From NCBI GenBank assembly GCA_944321895.1, contig CALUNA010000001.1, positions 248,001-312,000 on the forward strand: a stretch of 64,000 nucleotides of DNA, read 5' to 3'. The position numbers were made by a program, and so were the translations under genes. Below the pieces are notes generated by a model, which made no database searches, had not been told where the DNA came from, and saw only the letters and a program-made list of their open reading frames with translations. This document shows positions 23,645-32,555 of this stretch, piece by piece. Position 1 is the first letter of the stretch, and each line of letters starts with the position of its first letter. This DNA comes from an uncultured Bacteroidales bacterium. Its GTDB lineage: Bacteria > Bacteroidota > Bacteroidia > Bacteroidales > Paludibacteraceae.

Positions 23645-25414
23645 ATGAAAAAAGAAATTAAGTTCAGTTTGGTTTACCGGGACATGTGGCAGTCGTCCGG
23701 CAAATACGTTCCGCGCAAGGACCAGTTGGCGCAAATCGCGCCTGTCATTATCGATATGGGCTGTTTTGCCCGTGTGGAAACAAATGGAGGTGCCTCGGAA
23801 CAAGTGAATTTATTGTATGGGGAGAACCCGAACCTGGCAGTCAGGACATTTACCAAACCGTTTAACGAAGCCGGCATACAAACTCATATGCTTGACCGCG
23901 GACTGAACGGTATCCGCATGAATCCGGTGCCGGCCGATGTGCGTCAGTTGATGTACAAGGTGAAGAAGGCACAGGGCACGGACATTACGCGTATTTTTTG
24001 CGGCCTGAATGATCCTCGCAACATAATCCCTTCCATTGGCTGGGCCAAACAGGCCGGTATGATAGCACAGGCAACCATGTGCATAACGCATTCACCGGTC
24101 CATACGGCGGAATATTACATTGAACTGGCTGAACAGTTGATTGCCGGAGGCGCACAGGAACTTTGCCTGAAGGATATGGCTGGTATCGGACGCCCGGAAA
24201 CCCTGGGTAAAATTGTAAAGGCAATAAAATCTGCTCACCCTGACATTACAATCCAGTATCACGGACATACGGGCCCCGGATTTTCTGTAGCCTCCATGTT
24301 GGAGGTGGCCAAGGCCGGAGGCGATATCTTTGATGTTGCCATGGAGCCGCTTTCATGGGGAATGGTGCATCCCGATGTCATTACCATTCAGGCCATGCTG
24401 AAGGATGCCGGTTTTGCCGTACCGGAAATAAACATGAAAGCCTACATGGAGGCCCGTCGTCTGACGCAGAGTTTCATGGATGACTTCCTGGGCTATTTCA
24501 TAGACCCGCGTAACCGTTTCATGTCGTCGCTGTTGGTCGGCTGTGGTTTGCCTGGCGGCATGATGGGTTCGTTGATGGCCGACCTGAAAGGCATGCATGC
24601 CGCCATAAACGCTAACCTGAAAGCGGGCGGAAAAACGGAATTGACGGAAGATGAGTTGTTGGTACAACTCTTTGAGGAAGTGCAGTATGTCTGGCCGAAG
24701 TTAGGCAATCCGCCACTCGTAACACCATTCAGCCAATATGTGAAGAATGTTGCCTTGATGAATATTTTTGCCATGAGCAAAGGACAGGAACGTTTCAGCA
24801 TGATTGACAAGAATACGTGGGACATGATTTTAGGCAAAGCCGGAAAACTGCCGGGCAAACTTGCACCGGAAATTGTTGCTTTGGCAGAGAAAAATCATTA
24901 TGAATTCTTTACGGGGAATCCGCAAGACAATTATCCGGATGAACTGCCGCGGTTCATTGCCGAAATGGAAAAACTGGGATGGGACCGCGGACAGGATGAT
25001 GAAGAACTGTTTGAATTTGCCATGCACGAAAAACAATACCGTGAATATAAATCGGGTGAGGCTAAACGCCGTTTCAATGCCGAATTGTTGGAAGCCATGG
25101 AAAAACATGCGGCAAGTAGCGGCAAACAGTTGACTGCAGCAGACAAACGTGCCTTGCTGCACCCGAAAGCCGAACCGGTTATTGCTCCTGCCAGCGGGCG
25201 TGTTTTCTGGGAATTCGATTTTGAAGAAAAATCAACCGAACCACCTGTAGGCAAGATATTCAAGGAAAACGAGTGGCTGTGTGCTCTGCAAACACGTAAC
25301 GGACTGGAAAATATCTTCAGTTTCTGTACCGGCAGAATTGTTGAAGTGGAAAAAGGGCAGGGCGATCTGGCACAGAAAGGAGAAACCATCGCATGGTTGG
25401 AAAAGCAGGAGTGA
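23645..25414 (+). CDS. Carboxyltransferase (oxaloacetate decarboxylase alpha / PycB-like), biotin lysine missing
   Basis: Biotin-dependent carboxyltransferase family protein of 589 residues, likely acting on oxaloacetate/pyruvate or a related acyl-CoA pair. The TIM barrel carries the metal and carbamyl-lysine motifs LCLKDMAGI and QYHGHTGPG, a DRGLNG loop and the family-type EPLSWGMVHPD and PGGMMGSL motifs. A C-terminal lipoyl/biotinyl-like domain (about 520-589) is present, but the EAMKM motif aligns with QTRNGLENI, so the biotin-accepting Lys is Asn. It would need a separate carrier protein, or biotin is not used. Upstream is the methyltransferase gene. Confidence 0.88.
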   Translation: MKKEIKFSLVYRDMWQSSGKYVPRKDQLAQIAPVIIDMGCFARVETNGGASEQVNLLYGENPNLAVRTFTKPFNEAGIQTHMLDRGLNGIRMNPVPADVRQLMYKVKKAQGTDITRIFCGLNDPRNIIPSIGWAKQAGMIAQATMCITHSPVHTAEYYIELAEQLIAGGAQELCLKDMAGIGRPETLGKIVKAIKSAHPDITIQYHGHTGPGFSVASMLEVAKAGGDIFDVAMEPLSWGMVHPDVITIQAMLKDAGFAVPEINMKAYMEARRLTQSFMDDFLGYFIDPRNRFMSSLLVGCGLPGGMMGSLMADLKGMHAAINANLKAGGKTELTEDELLVQLFEEVQYVWPKLGNPPLVTPFSQYVKNVALMNIFAMSKGQERFSMIDKNTWDMILGKAGKLPGKLAPEIVALAEKNHYEFFTGNPQDNYPDELPRFIAEMEKLGWDRGQDDEELFEFAMHEKQYREYKSGEAKRRFNAELLEAMEKHAASSGKQLTAADKRALLHPKAEPVIAPASGRVFWEFDFEEKSTEPPVGKIFKENEWLCALQTRNGLENIFSFCTGRIVEVEKGQGDLAQKGETIAWLEKQE

Positions 25415-25463
25415 TTCCTGTTTTTTCCGTTATTATAAGAACAGAATGATCAAGAACTGAATC

Positions 25464-25655
25464 ATGGCAAAAAAGCAAAACTATGATAGCGCCATGGCCG
25501 AGCTGGAGCAACTTGTCGGGGAACTTGAAACGCAGCCGGTGAGCATGGAGGAATACGCCAAAAAGGCAAGGCAGGCAACAGAATTGATTGCATATTGCAC
25601 GGAGAGGCTGCATGCATTCGATGCTGATTTGCAGAAATCCGTGCAGCATGATTAG
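25464..25655 (+). CDS. xseB: Exodeoxyribonuclease VII small subunit
   Basis: Small subunit (63 residues) of the exonuclease that degrades single-stranded DNA to oligonucleotides. A two-helix bundle with YDSAMAELEQLVGELE and MEEYAKKARQATELIAYC is typical. xseA is not adjacent, although the two usually lie together. It follows the carboxyltransferase gene by about 50 bases and faces the small BspA-like gene tail to tail with 16 bases between stops. Confidence 0.88.
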   Translation: MAKKQNYDSAMAELEQLVGELETQPVSMEEYAKKARQATELIAYCTERLHAFDADLQKSVQHD

Positions 25656-25671
25656 CCGGCTTTTCTCGTGT

Positions 25672-26442
25672 TCATGGCCTTCCGGCCGGTTTTTGATGCA
25701 GCTTGTCGCAAAACAGGAAAGCATTGCGGCCGATGTTGTGAATGCCGTCAGGAAGGCAAACTGATTCCAGATTCCGGCAGTGGATAAAGGCATAGTCCTC
25801 TATCTCAGTAATATCGTGCGGCAATATAACCGATTGAAGGCGGCATTTTGTAAATGCCTCGGTACCGATTATCCTGACACTGTCCGGAACAGTGTATTCT
25901 GTCTCCTTTTTCCCTTCCGGATAGCGGATTAGCGTAGTCTGCGTTTTGTTAAACAAAATGCCGTTCTCAGAACAGTAGTTGGTGTTTCTCTTGTCCACAC
26001 TGATATTTTCCAGCTTCCTGCACATGCTGAAGGCACTGTTTCCGATACTTTTTGTCATGGCCGGTATGTGAATGGAAACAAGGCTGTTGCAATCATAAAA
26101 AGCGAGCTTCCCGATGGCTGATATGTCTTTGCCAAGCACTACTGCAGTCAGAATGTGGCAGTTTGCAAAAGCATAGTCGCATAGGTCTGTTATGTCTTCT
26201 CCTATGCAGATTTGCCGGATGCAGGGCCGGAAACGTGTCCACGGGACAAGATCCATTGCCGGGTATGCAGTCATGCGGCCTTTGCCGGAAATGACTAACT
26301 TGTTTTCTTCATGCAGGAACATCCACGTCATGTTTTTGCCACACGGGCCGGAGTCTTGTGTTGTAGGCCTGTTGTTATCTGATTTCATATCAGGTAGTTT
26401 TATTGTTCCTGCAAACTCCATCAGGATATTCCATGTTGTCAT
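25672..26442 (-). CDS. BspA-like leucine-rich-repeat protein without signal peptide
   Basis: Protein of 256 residues with Treponema pallidum-type (LRR_5) repeats: ISAIGKLAFYDCNSLVSIHIP, SIGNSAFSMCRKLENI, RIIGTEAFTKCRLQSVILP, EIEDYAFIHCRNLESVCLP. It also holds the CGKNMTWMFL...LVISGKGRM block, which recurs in the large BspA-like protein at 34228 (CGDNLTWELI...LTISGTGSM). The ATG at 26442 has a real Shine-Dalgarno sequence (AGGAG, complement of 26444-26448). No signal peptide or sorting tail, so a cytoplasmic role, or a truncated former surface protein, is possible. Confidence 0.78.
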   Translation of the reverse strand: MTTWNILMEFAGTIKLPDMKSDNNRPTTQDSGPCGKNMTWMFLHEENKLVISGKGRMTAYPAMDLVPWTRFRPCIRQICIGEDITDLCDYAFANCHILTAVVLGKDISAIGKLAFYDCNSLVSIHIPAMTKSIGNSAFSMCRKLENISVDKRNTNYCSENGILFNKTQTTLIRYPEGKKETEYTVPDSVRIIGTEAFTKCRLQSVILPHDITEIEDYAFIHCRNLESVCLPDGIHNIGRNAFLFCDKLHQKPAGRP

Positions 26443-26882
26443 TCTCCTACATATAAGAAAGCGCGGGAGTCTGTACTTGTTGCTCGTCCCGCTCATCAAG
26501 GCCTTCGCATTGCCCACACAGTCAGAACAAGCAACGCAGAAGCCCACGCCGATATGTTATATATAATGCTCCGGCACATTGTGTGTACCAGAATATATGA
26601 CATATCCCGCAGACATCTACTGCTGCCTTGTTTTTGACTGTGCATTCAAAAGTTGCGAAGTTTTGATGAGCCGAAACCAAAACGTTAGTAAACGCCTTTT
26701 TTATATGTTTGTACCCGCCCAACCCCTCTTTTGAGGTTATCGGCGTGGGTACGGCTACCAAATTAGGAAATTGTTTCTGAATGTCCAAACCGGAAACCGG
26801 TATTCAGAAGACAGTCCGGCCGGACATGAAAAAACGGGAATGCAACCTGGTCGTGTTCCCGTTTTTTGGGGGTATCGTTGTC
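26443..26882. other. Intergenic region, 440 bases
   Basis: No credible gene; short open frames lack family resemblance and starts. It holds the deoC terminator at its right end and a hairpin-forming element at 26711-26752 in which GTACCC pairs with GGGTAC around an internal CCTC/GAGG stem. It may include upstream control for the BspA-like gene, but no TAxxTTTG box was found on its strand. Confidence 0.5.
26829..26867 (-). terminator. Terminator for psd-deoC
   Basis: AAAAAACGGGAA (26829-26840) pairs with TTCCCGTTTTTT (26856-26867). On the minus strand the stem is followed by a T run, 16 bases beyond the deoC stop. The symmetry allows weaker action in the other direction. Confidence 0.8.
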
Positions 26883-27764
26883 TCAGAAATATTTTACATC
26901 CTTGCCTTCTATTGAACTCAGCAGGTTGTTTGCCAGGCGGCTGGCACCGAATCTGAAGTATTTGTTGTCAAGCCATTCCTTTCCAAGTATTTCCTTGACT
27001 ATTGTATAGTGAGTTACGGCTTCTTCTGTAGTGGATATGCCACCGGCCGGTTTGTAGCCGACTTTCATGCCGGTTTTTTCGTACCATTCCTTGATTGCCT
27101 TGCACATGATATATGTGGCTTCCGGTGTAGCCGACACGGCAATTTTTCCTGTTGATGTCTTTATGAAGTCGGCACCGGCCTGCATGGCCAGAATGGATGC
27201 TTTTTTGATGTTGGCGGCAGATTGCAGGGCTCCTGTTTCCAGAATGACTTTCAGATGTGCTCCACGGCAGGCTTCCTTGATTTCGCATAATTCATCATAT
27301 ACGGTCTGGTAGTCACCTTCCAGGAATTTGCCTATGGAAATGACCACATCTATTTCGGTGGCACCTTCCAGCACGGCCATGGCTACTTCGGCAATTTTTA
27401 CTTCCAGAAATGTTTGTGATGCAGGAAAGCCGGCCGCAACGGATGCGATGCCTATCGGCTCCGTCAGGGTTGATTTTACGGTTGAAACCATGGCTGGATA
27501 TACGCAAATGGCTGCTACATTTCCTGACTGGGGAAAGTGGTTTTTGAACGCATTTACTTTTTCGGCCATGCTTTTTACTTTTGCCACCGTATCATCACCG
27601 TTCAGTGTCGTGAGGTCAATTTGGTGCAGGCATTGTTTGTACACATCAAGATTGTCGTTTTCGGCAAAATGTTCTTCAATAATTTCGGTGACTGCTTTCT
27701 TGACGGATTCATCAGTGAGTTTGTCGCAGTCATACTGTGCAAAAAGTGATTCGAATTTATTCAT
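26883..27764 (-). CDS. deoC: Deoxyribose-phosphate aldolase
   Basis: Class I aldolase that splits 2-deoxyribose-5-phosphate to acetaldehyde and glyceraldehyde-3-phosphate for use of deoxynucleosides. It is 293 residues, somewhat longer than the E. coli form because of an N-terminal extension. Schiff-base Lys lies in DFIKTSTGK; VILETGAL, EIDVVISIGKFLEG and MKVGYKPAGGIST are also present. It overlaps psd by 8 bases and is transcribed after it. Confidence 0.95.
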   Translation of the reverse strand: MNKFESLFAQYDCDKLTDESVKKAVTEIIEEHFAENDNLDVYKQCLHQIDLTTLNGDDTVAKVKSMAEKVNAFKNHFPQSGNVAAICVYPAMVSTVKSTLTEPIGIASVAAGFPASQTFLEVKIAEVAMAVLEGATEIDVVISIGKFLEGDYQTVYDELCEIKEACRGAHLKVILETGALQSAANIKKASILAMQAGADFIKTSTGKIAVSATPEATYIMCKAIKEWYEKTGMKVGYKPAGGISTTEEAVTHYTIVKEILGKEWLDNKYFRFGASRLANNLLSSIEGKDVKYF

Positions 27765-28425
27765 TGAGTCTGGCTATAATGGTTTCATTTCCGGTGGTTT
27801 TGTCACCGTATTCTACAAATATTTCTGTTCCTAAAGGCAAAAACAAGTCAACCCGCGACCCGAACTTGATAAAGCCGAGCTGTTCGTTCAGATGGCATTG
27901 TTTGCCGGCTTGCGCGTAGGTTACAATACGGCGGGCGAGCGCGCCAGCTATCTGGCGGACAAGTATTTGTGTTTTTGCCGGTGTTTCTATCACGATGGTT
28001 GAGCGTTCATTTTCCGTACTGGACTTGGGCAGGTATGCAGCCATGTGATTCCCGTTGTGATGTGCGGTTTTGATGACCTTCCCGGCAATCGGATACCAGT
28101 TGGCGTGAACGTTGAATACGGACATGAAAATGGATACTTGAATCCGTTTGTCGCCGAAGTATTCGTTTTCTTCCGTCGGCTCTATGACAACGACTGTTCC
28201 GTCGGCAGGAGCTACAACCAGACTGGGGTCATCTATTTCAAAAACGCGCGCCGGATTCCGGAAAAAGTATGTGAAGAAAATAAGCAGGCCTGCCGATATG
28301 ATTATGTTGATGGCAAAAACCACATTGCTTGACCCGATATAAACCCATAGGTTTATGACAAATATCAGCAGGATCAATCCAAGCAGGATAACGCGCCCTT
28401 CCTTATGTATTTTTATGTGTTTCAT
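27757..28425 (-). CDS. psd: Phosphatidylserine decarboxylase proenzyme
   Basis: Membrane enzyme making phosphatidylethanolamine. It is 222 residues, the short Psd type found in Bacteroidota. Two N-terminal hydrophobic segments (about 12-32 and 35-54) anchor it. NPARVFEIDDPSLVVAPADGTVV and FMSVFNVHANWYPI are conserved. The self-cleavage site is Gly189-Ser190 in KFGSRVDLFLPLG; Ser190 becomes the pyruvoyl. First gene of the psd-deoC transcript. pssA, a frequent partner, is not adjacent. Confidence 0.94.
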   Translation of the reverse strand: MKHIKIHKEGRVILLGLILLIFVINLWVYIGSSNVVFAINIIISAGLLIFFTYFFRNPARVFEIDDPSLVVAPADGTVVVIEPTEENEYFGDKRIQVSIFMSVFNVHANWYPIAGKVIKTAHHNGNHMAAYLPKSSTENERSTIVIETPAKTQILVRQIAGALARRIVTYAQAGKQCHLNEQLGFIKFGSRVDLFLPLGTEIFVEYGDKTTGNETIIARLNE

Positions 28426-28746
28426 GAATTTTGTAGAAAACTGTAATTGCGCAAAGGTAATGATAATAATTCTATTGTCAAAACGGAAAACCGGCTTGTC
28501 CGGTATGTTTCCGTCACTTTATGGGGTGTCTGGCTTTGTGGTGTCTGGATTCAGGAACGGGTTGTTTGCTCTAAAAAAAGTTTCTTTTTGCATGATACCT
28601 TGAAAATATTGTTGAAAAACATGTGTTTAAAATGGGAAAATGTATACTTTTGCAGACTTTTTATATCATTTCCGGCCTGTTTTCCGGTTCTCGTGTCGTA
28701 TTCCGGCAAGGGTAAATATGGCCGGTTTTTTTCAGTTGTCATTCAT
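28426..28746. promoter_or_regulatory. Divergent promoter region between psd and the rhomboid gene
   Basis: There are 321 bases carrying the psd promoter (separate entry) near its left end and, on the plus strand, TACTTTTG at 28645-28652, about 95 bases before the rhomboid start. An open frame runs through part of it (in phase with the rhomboid), but no start context supports an extension. Confidence 0.45.
28452..28482 (-). promoter_or_regulatory. Promoter for psd-deoC
   Basis: On the minus strand TTTG (complement of 28479-28482), 19 bases, then TACCTTTG (complement of 28452-28459). Spacing is ideal. The leader would be about 20 nt. Confidence 0.75.
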
Positions 28747-29541
28747 ATGAACGAACGTTCTGCTTTTATGTCCAATGTGCCGCCGGCCGTGAAGAACCTG
28801 CTGGTTATAAACTTTATTTTTTGGCTGGCCGACCTTGCTTTGCCGCGACTGCTGGGCAGTGCTTATCAGAATTTCAATTTATCGGATATTTTGGGGATGC
28901 ATTATTGGGCATCGGAGAAATTTCATGTTTTCCAGATTCTGACTTATATGTTCATGCACGGCGGATTCAGCCACATGTTTTTCAATATGTTTGCATTGTA
29001 CATGTTCGGAATTGCTATAGAACAGCGTTGGGGAACGAAACGTTTTCTGATTTTCTATCTGGTTTCCGGCATCGGTGCGGCATTGGTGCAGCAGCTTATG
29101 TGGACCATTGATTTTGCGCCTCTGATTTCGGCCCTGAACGATGCTGTCCGGCAAAATTCGTCTGCGCCCTTGGCTGATGTGGAGGAACAGTTGCGAAAGT
29201 TCTTGCATTTTGGAAGTTTGTCTTCCATCAATTCCGTAACAGCTTTATCCATGAAGCAGTTAATTGTGGATTCACCGCTTACGGTCGGGGCTTCCGGTGC
29301 CATATTCGGCTTGCTGTTTGCTTTTGCATGGCTTTTCCCGGATGCACGCATGATGTTGATTTTCCTGCCCATACCTATTTCCGCACGTGTGTTTGTGGCA
29401 TTGTATGCCATAGTGGAATTGTTCTTCGGCGTAGCCGGTTTTTCATTTGACAATATCGCGCATTTTGCCCATTTGGGTGGCATGTTGTTCGGTTGGCTGC
29501 TTATCCTGTATTGGAAAAGGAAAGGAACATTGTATGGGTAG
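28747..29541 (+). CDS. Rhomboid family intramembrane serine protease 1
   Basis: Inner-membrane protease of 264 residues that cuts within membrane segments of its substrates. Catalytic dyad Ser183 (VGASGAIFG) and His242 (AHLGG); the RWGTKRF loop and FMHGGFSHMFFNMFALY are conserved. A 50-residue insert (about 122-172) lies between helices. The ATG at 28747 is chosen; the second ATG at 28768 (MSNVPPAVK) is equally plausible and matches relatives better. A second rhomboid follows after 75 bases. Confidence 0.9.
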   Translation: MNERSAFMSNVPPAVKNLLVINFIFWLADLALPRLLGSAYQNFNLSDILGMHYWASEKFHVFQILTYMFMHGGFSHMFFNMFALYMFGIAIEQRWGTKRFLIFYLVSGIGAALVQQLMWTIDFAPLISALNDAVRQNSSAPLADVEEQLRKFLHFGSLSSINSVTALSMKQLIVDSPLTVGASGAIFGLLFAFAWLFPDARMMLIFLPIPISARVFVALYAIVELFFGVAGFSFDNIAHFAHLGGMLFGWLLILYWKRKGTLYG

Positions 29542-29616
29542 AAACATGAAACATGCCATTTTGGCAATCGTCGCCGATTGGCATGTATTGTGCAAATACC
29601 GGTTTAAACAAACAAA

Positions 29617-30483
29617 ATGGTTGATTTAAAATCTCTTTTCAAGAATGGAAACGCTGTAACCCGTTTGATTTTTATAAACGTTGCCGTGTTTCTGGTTATC
29701 AAGTTGGCAGCCATAATTCTTCAGCTGTTCAATATCTCGCATGTATCTTTGGTTTCTTATCTGGCTTTGCCGGCATCATTACATGTCCTGCCTCTCCGTT
29801 TTTGGACCTTGATCACCTATATGTTTGTCCATGAGGGTGTTTTTCATCTGTTTTTCAACATGTTGTGTCTGTATTGGTTCGGAAAGATTGCGTTGATGTA
29901 TATGAACGAGAAGCAGTTTGTAGGCTTATATCTGGTGGGTGGGCTGGTTGCCGGTGTGTTCTATATTGCCGCATACAACCTGTTTCCTTACTATGAGCCT
30001 CTGGTCGATGCGAGCCTGTTGGTGGGTGCTTCCGGAGCAATAATGGCGGTTATCATAGCAACGGCCATGCTGGCACCCAACATGGAAGTCATGCTGATGC
30101 TTCTGGGGAGCATCAAACTGAAATGGCTGGCCCTGATAACTGTGCTTATCAGCTTGTTTGGCATAACATCGAGTAATGGCGGTGGCGAACTGGCACATGT
30201 AGGCGGGGCTTTGGCAGGTTATATTTTTGTTGTACTTTTGCGGCGCGGATTGGATTTGTCCAAGTATGTAAGCCGCGTTATTGACAAAGTTGTAGGTATA
30301 TTCAGGCGCCCTAAACGCAGGAAGCAACCCAAGTTCCATTATTCCAGGCCGATGAACGATGCTGAATATAATCAGCACAAGGCTCAAAGGAATGCGGAAA
30401 TCGATGCTATTCTGGACAAGATCAAGCGTTCCGGTTACGACAGCCTGAGTGCGGAAGAAAAAAGAAAACTGTTTGAAAAATAA
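29617..30483 (+). CDS. Rhomboid family intramembrane serine protease 2
   Basis: Second rhomboid of 288 residues. Dyad Ser139 (LVGASGAIMA) and His194 (ELAHVGGALAGY); FVHEGVFHLFFNMLCLYWFG is the L1/N-terminal signature. A cytosolic C-terminal tail (about 215-288) is basic and then resembles a small domain (YNQHKAQRNAEIDAILDKIKRSGYDSLSAEEKRKLFEK) often found after rhomboids in this phylum. The following EEP-fold gene overlaps its 3' end. Confidence 0.92.
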   Translation: MVDLKSLFKNGNAVTRLIFINVAVFLVIKLAAIILQLFNISHVSLVSYLALPASLHVLPLRFWTLITYMFVHEGVFHLFFNMLCLYWFGKIALMYMNEKQFVGLYLVGGLVAGVFYIAAYNLFPYYEPLVDASLLVGASGAIMAVIIATAMLAPNMEVMLMLLGSIKLKWLALITVLISLFGITSSNGGGELAHVGGALAGYIFVVLLRRGLDLSKYVSRVIDKVVGIFRRPKRRKQPKFHYSRPMNDAEYNQHKAQRNAEIDAILDKIKRSGYDSLSAEEKRKLFEK

Positions 30484-31591
30484 GTCTAAAAAATCGGTCG
30501 GATTACGTTTGGTTTACAGCCTGATGCTGTTTCTGAACATAATAGTGGCAGTTTTTCTGTTGCTGGGGGCTTTCTCCCCGAATGTCAATCCTTGTGTGTG
30601 GGTCTTTCCCTCATATATGGGGCTTGTGTTCCCGGTCATACTCGTTATAAATGTCTGTTTTCTGCTGTTTTGGGCTATTGTCCGCCGGCCGTGGTTTTTC
30701 TTTGCATTGGCGGTGATTCTGTTGGCCTATTTCCCGACAAAAAATACGTTCGGGCTTTCCGTAAAACACCATGATATGTCGGACAAATCGGACAGGAAGA
30801 TTGTTGTGTTGAGTTACAATACCATGTCGTTGGGCAAATATGCCAAGCATACGGACGAAGGTGCAACCAACCGGGTGCTGGACTACATTGTCGCGCAGGA
30901 TGCGGATGTGGTTTGCCTGCAGGAATTTGCAGTCAGCAAGTCAGAACGGCATCTGACGTGGCAGGATGTGTCGGGATGTCTGGAAAAATATCCTTACCGT
31001 CATGTTTCTTATCGGATAAACAATTCCGCACGCCAGGTAGGAGTGGCAACGTTTTCCAAATACCCGATTGTAAACAAGCAGTTGCTGGATTTTGAATCGG
31101 TATTCAACATGGCGCATTATTCCGACATTGTGATCAATGGCGACACAATCCGTTTCTTCAACAACCATCTGGAATCGAACCGTTTGACGGAAAAGGACAT
31201 CATAGAGCCGACGGAAAATACGCTTGCTCCTGACTTTTTGAGTTCGTATGCCGGCAGGGTCGGCAGTAAATTGGCAGTGGCATACCGCACAAGGGCAAAA
31301 CAGGCCGACCTTGTTGCCCGGGAAATCAGTAAATCGCCCTACAAGGTAGTGGTTTGCGGCGATTTCAACGATGTCCCGGTTTCCTACACTTACAAAACCA
31401 TACGGGGCAACCTGGAAGATGCGTTCGTGAACAATCATTTCTGCAGTCTGGGGAACTCGTTTGAAGAAAGTTGGCTGCGTGTGCGCATCGATTATATATT
31501 GTATGATCCGTCCATGTCGTCGGCACATTTTGCCGTGGACAAAGTGAAGTATTCGGACCATTATCCGGTACATTGTGAATTGGCGTTGTAA
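30449..31591 (+). CDS. Membrane-anchored endonuclease/exonuclease/phosphatase-fold protein
   Basis: EEP-fold phosphodiesterase of up to 380 residues with about three N-terminal hydrophobic segments (to ~95), then the catalytic domain outside or on the membrane. Motifs: VLSYNTMSLG, VVCLQEFAV, FFNNHLESNRL, VVCGDFNDVP, RVRIDYILYD and SDHYPVHCEL (catalytic His-Asp set). Substrate unknown. The longest frame starts at GTG 30449 inside the rhomboid gene; TTG at 30473 just before its stop is also possible. Rhomboid-rhomboid-EEP form one unit. Confidence 0.85.
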   Translation: MRKKKENCLKNKSKKSVGLRLVYSLMLFLNIIVAVFLLLGAFSPNVNPCVWVFPSYMGLVFPVILVINVCFLLFWAIVRRPWFFFALAVILLAYFPTKNTFGLSVKHHDMSDKSDRKIVVLSYNTMSLGKYAKHTDEGATNRVLDYIVAQDADVVCLQEFAVSKSERHLTWQDVSGCLEKYPYRHVSYRINNSARQVGVATFSKYPIVNKQLLDFESVFNMAHYSDIVINGDTIRFFNNHLESNRLTEKDIIEPTENTLAPDFLSSYAGRVGSKLAVAYRTRAKQADLVAREISKSPYKVVVCGDFNDVPVSYTYKTIRGNLEDAFVNNHFCSLGNSFEESWLRVRIDYILYDPSMSSAHFAVDKVKYSDHYPVHCELAL

Positions 31592-31612
31592 AATCTTTAA
31601 AATAAACAAGTT

Positions 31613-31987
31613 ATGAATATTCCTGAAAATCTGAAGTACACGAATGAACACGAATGGATTCGTGTGGAAGGCGAAACCGCTTATGTAGGCATTACTGATT
31701 TTGCACAGAATGAACTGGGCGAAATCGTGTTTGTCGAAGTTGAAACCGTTGGCGAAACATTGGCTGCAGGTGCTGTTTTCGGAACGGTGGAAGCCGTAAA
31801 AACCGTATCGGACCTGAACATGCCGGTTTCCGGTGAAGTGCTCGAATTCAACGAGAACCTGAACGACCATCCGGAGGTGGTCAATCAGGACCCCTACGGC
31901 GAAGGATGGATGATCAAGATTTCCGTACCTAATCCGGCCGAGCTGGATGCACTGCTCGATGCCGAAGGCTACAAGGCAATTATTTGA
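31613..31987 (+). CDS. gcvH: Glycine cleavage system H protein
   Basis: Lipoyl carrier protein of 124 residues that shuttles the aminomethyl group between the P and T proteins of the glycine cleavage system. Lipoylated Lys63 lies in [44 protein letters not shown] is the conserved front strand pair. gcvP and gcvT are not in the window. It sits 21 bases behind the EEP gene and 27 ahead of purE. Confidence 0.97.
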   Translation: MNIPENLKYTNEHEWIRVEGETAYVGITDFAQNELGEIVFVEVETVGETLAAGAVFGTVEAVKTVSDLNMPVSGEVLEFNENLNDHPEVVNQDPYGEGWMIKISVPNPAELDALLDAEGYKAII

Positions 31988-32014
31988 TGAATGCGTGAAA
32001 ATGGATAAAAGGAA

Positions 32015-32521
32015 ATGAAAACGCCGAGAGTAAGTATCATTATGGGCAGTACATCCGATTTGCCCGTTATGGAAAAGGCGGCCAAATTGTTCGATGAGTT
32101 TGAAATCCCTTTTGAAATGCTGGCTTTGTCAGCCCATCGGACGCCGCACGAAGTGGAAGAGTTTGCCGTGAATGCCCGGAAGCGTGGCATACAAGTAATT
32201 ATTGCGGTTGCCGGAATGGCTGCTGCCTTGCCCGGCGTGATTGCCAGCATGACAGCCCTGCCGGTCATTGGCGTGCCCGTCAATTCATCGCTGGAAGGCA
32301 TGGATGCCTTGTTGTCCATTGTACAGATGCCTCCCGGAATCCCCGTGGCCACAGTCGGCATCAACGGCTCGCTCAATGCCGCGTTGCTGGCCGTGCAAAT
32401 CATGGCCACAGCCGATGCGGAACTGGCGCAAAAACTGGCCGCCTACAAGGAAAACCTGAAACAGAAAATCGTGAAGGCAAATCAGGAACTGGCCAAAGTG
32501 GAATATAAATTCAAATGTTGA
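32015..32521 (+). CDS. purE: N5-carboxyaminoimidazole ribonucleotide mutase
   Basis: Class I PurE of 168 residues, which isomerises N5-CAIR to CAIR in purine synthesis. Hallmarks: [70 protein letters not shown]. The start has a near AAAGGA site. PurK is not adjacent. It lies between gcvH and pgk, all on one strand with short gaps. Confidence 0.97.
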   Translation: MKTPRVSIIMGSTSDLPVMEKAAKLFDEFEIPFEMLALSAHRTPHEVEEFAVNARKRGIQVIIAVAGMAAALPGVIASMTALPVIGVPVNSSLEGMDALLSIVQMPPGIPVATVGINGSLNAALLAVQIMATADAELAQKLAAYKENLKQKIVKANQELAKVEYKFKC

Positions 32522-32555
32522 TAACATTTCAAATAACCTCAAAAAAATTACAGTT

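Noticed and set aside
26522..26788. 88-residue minus-strand frame in the gap before deoC
   Set aside because: No start context, no family signal, covers the hairpin element; better treated as non-coding.
28447..28746. 100-codon N-terminal extension of the first rhomboid
   Set aside because: It would cover the promoter region and does not resemble rhomboid N-termini; the ATG at 28747 or 28768 fits better.
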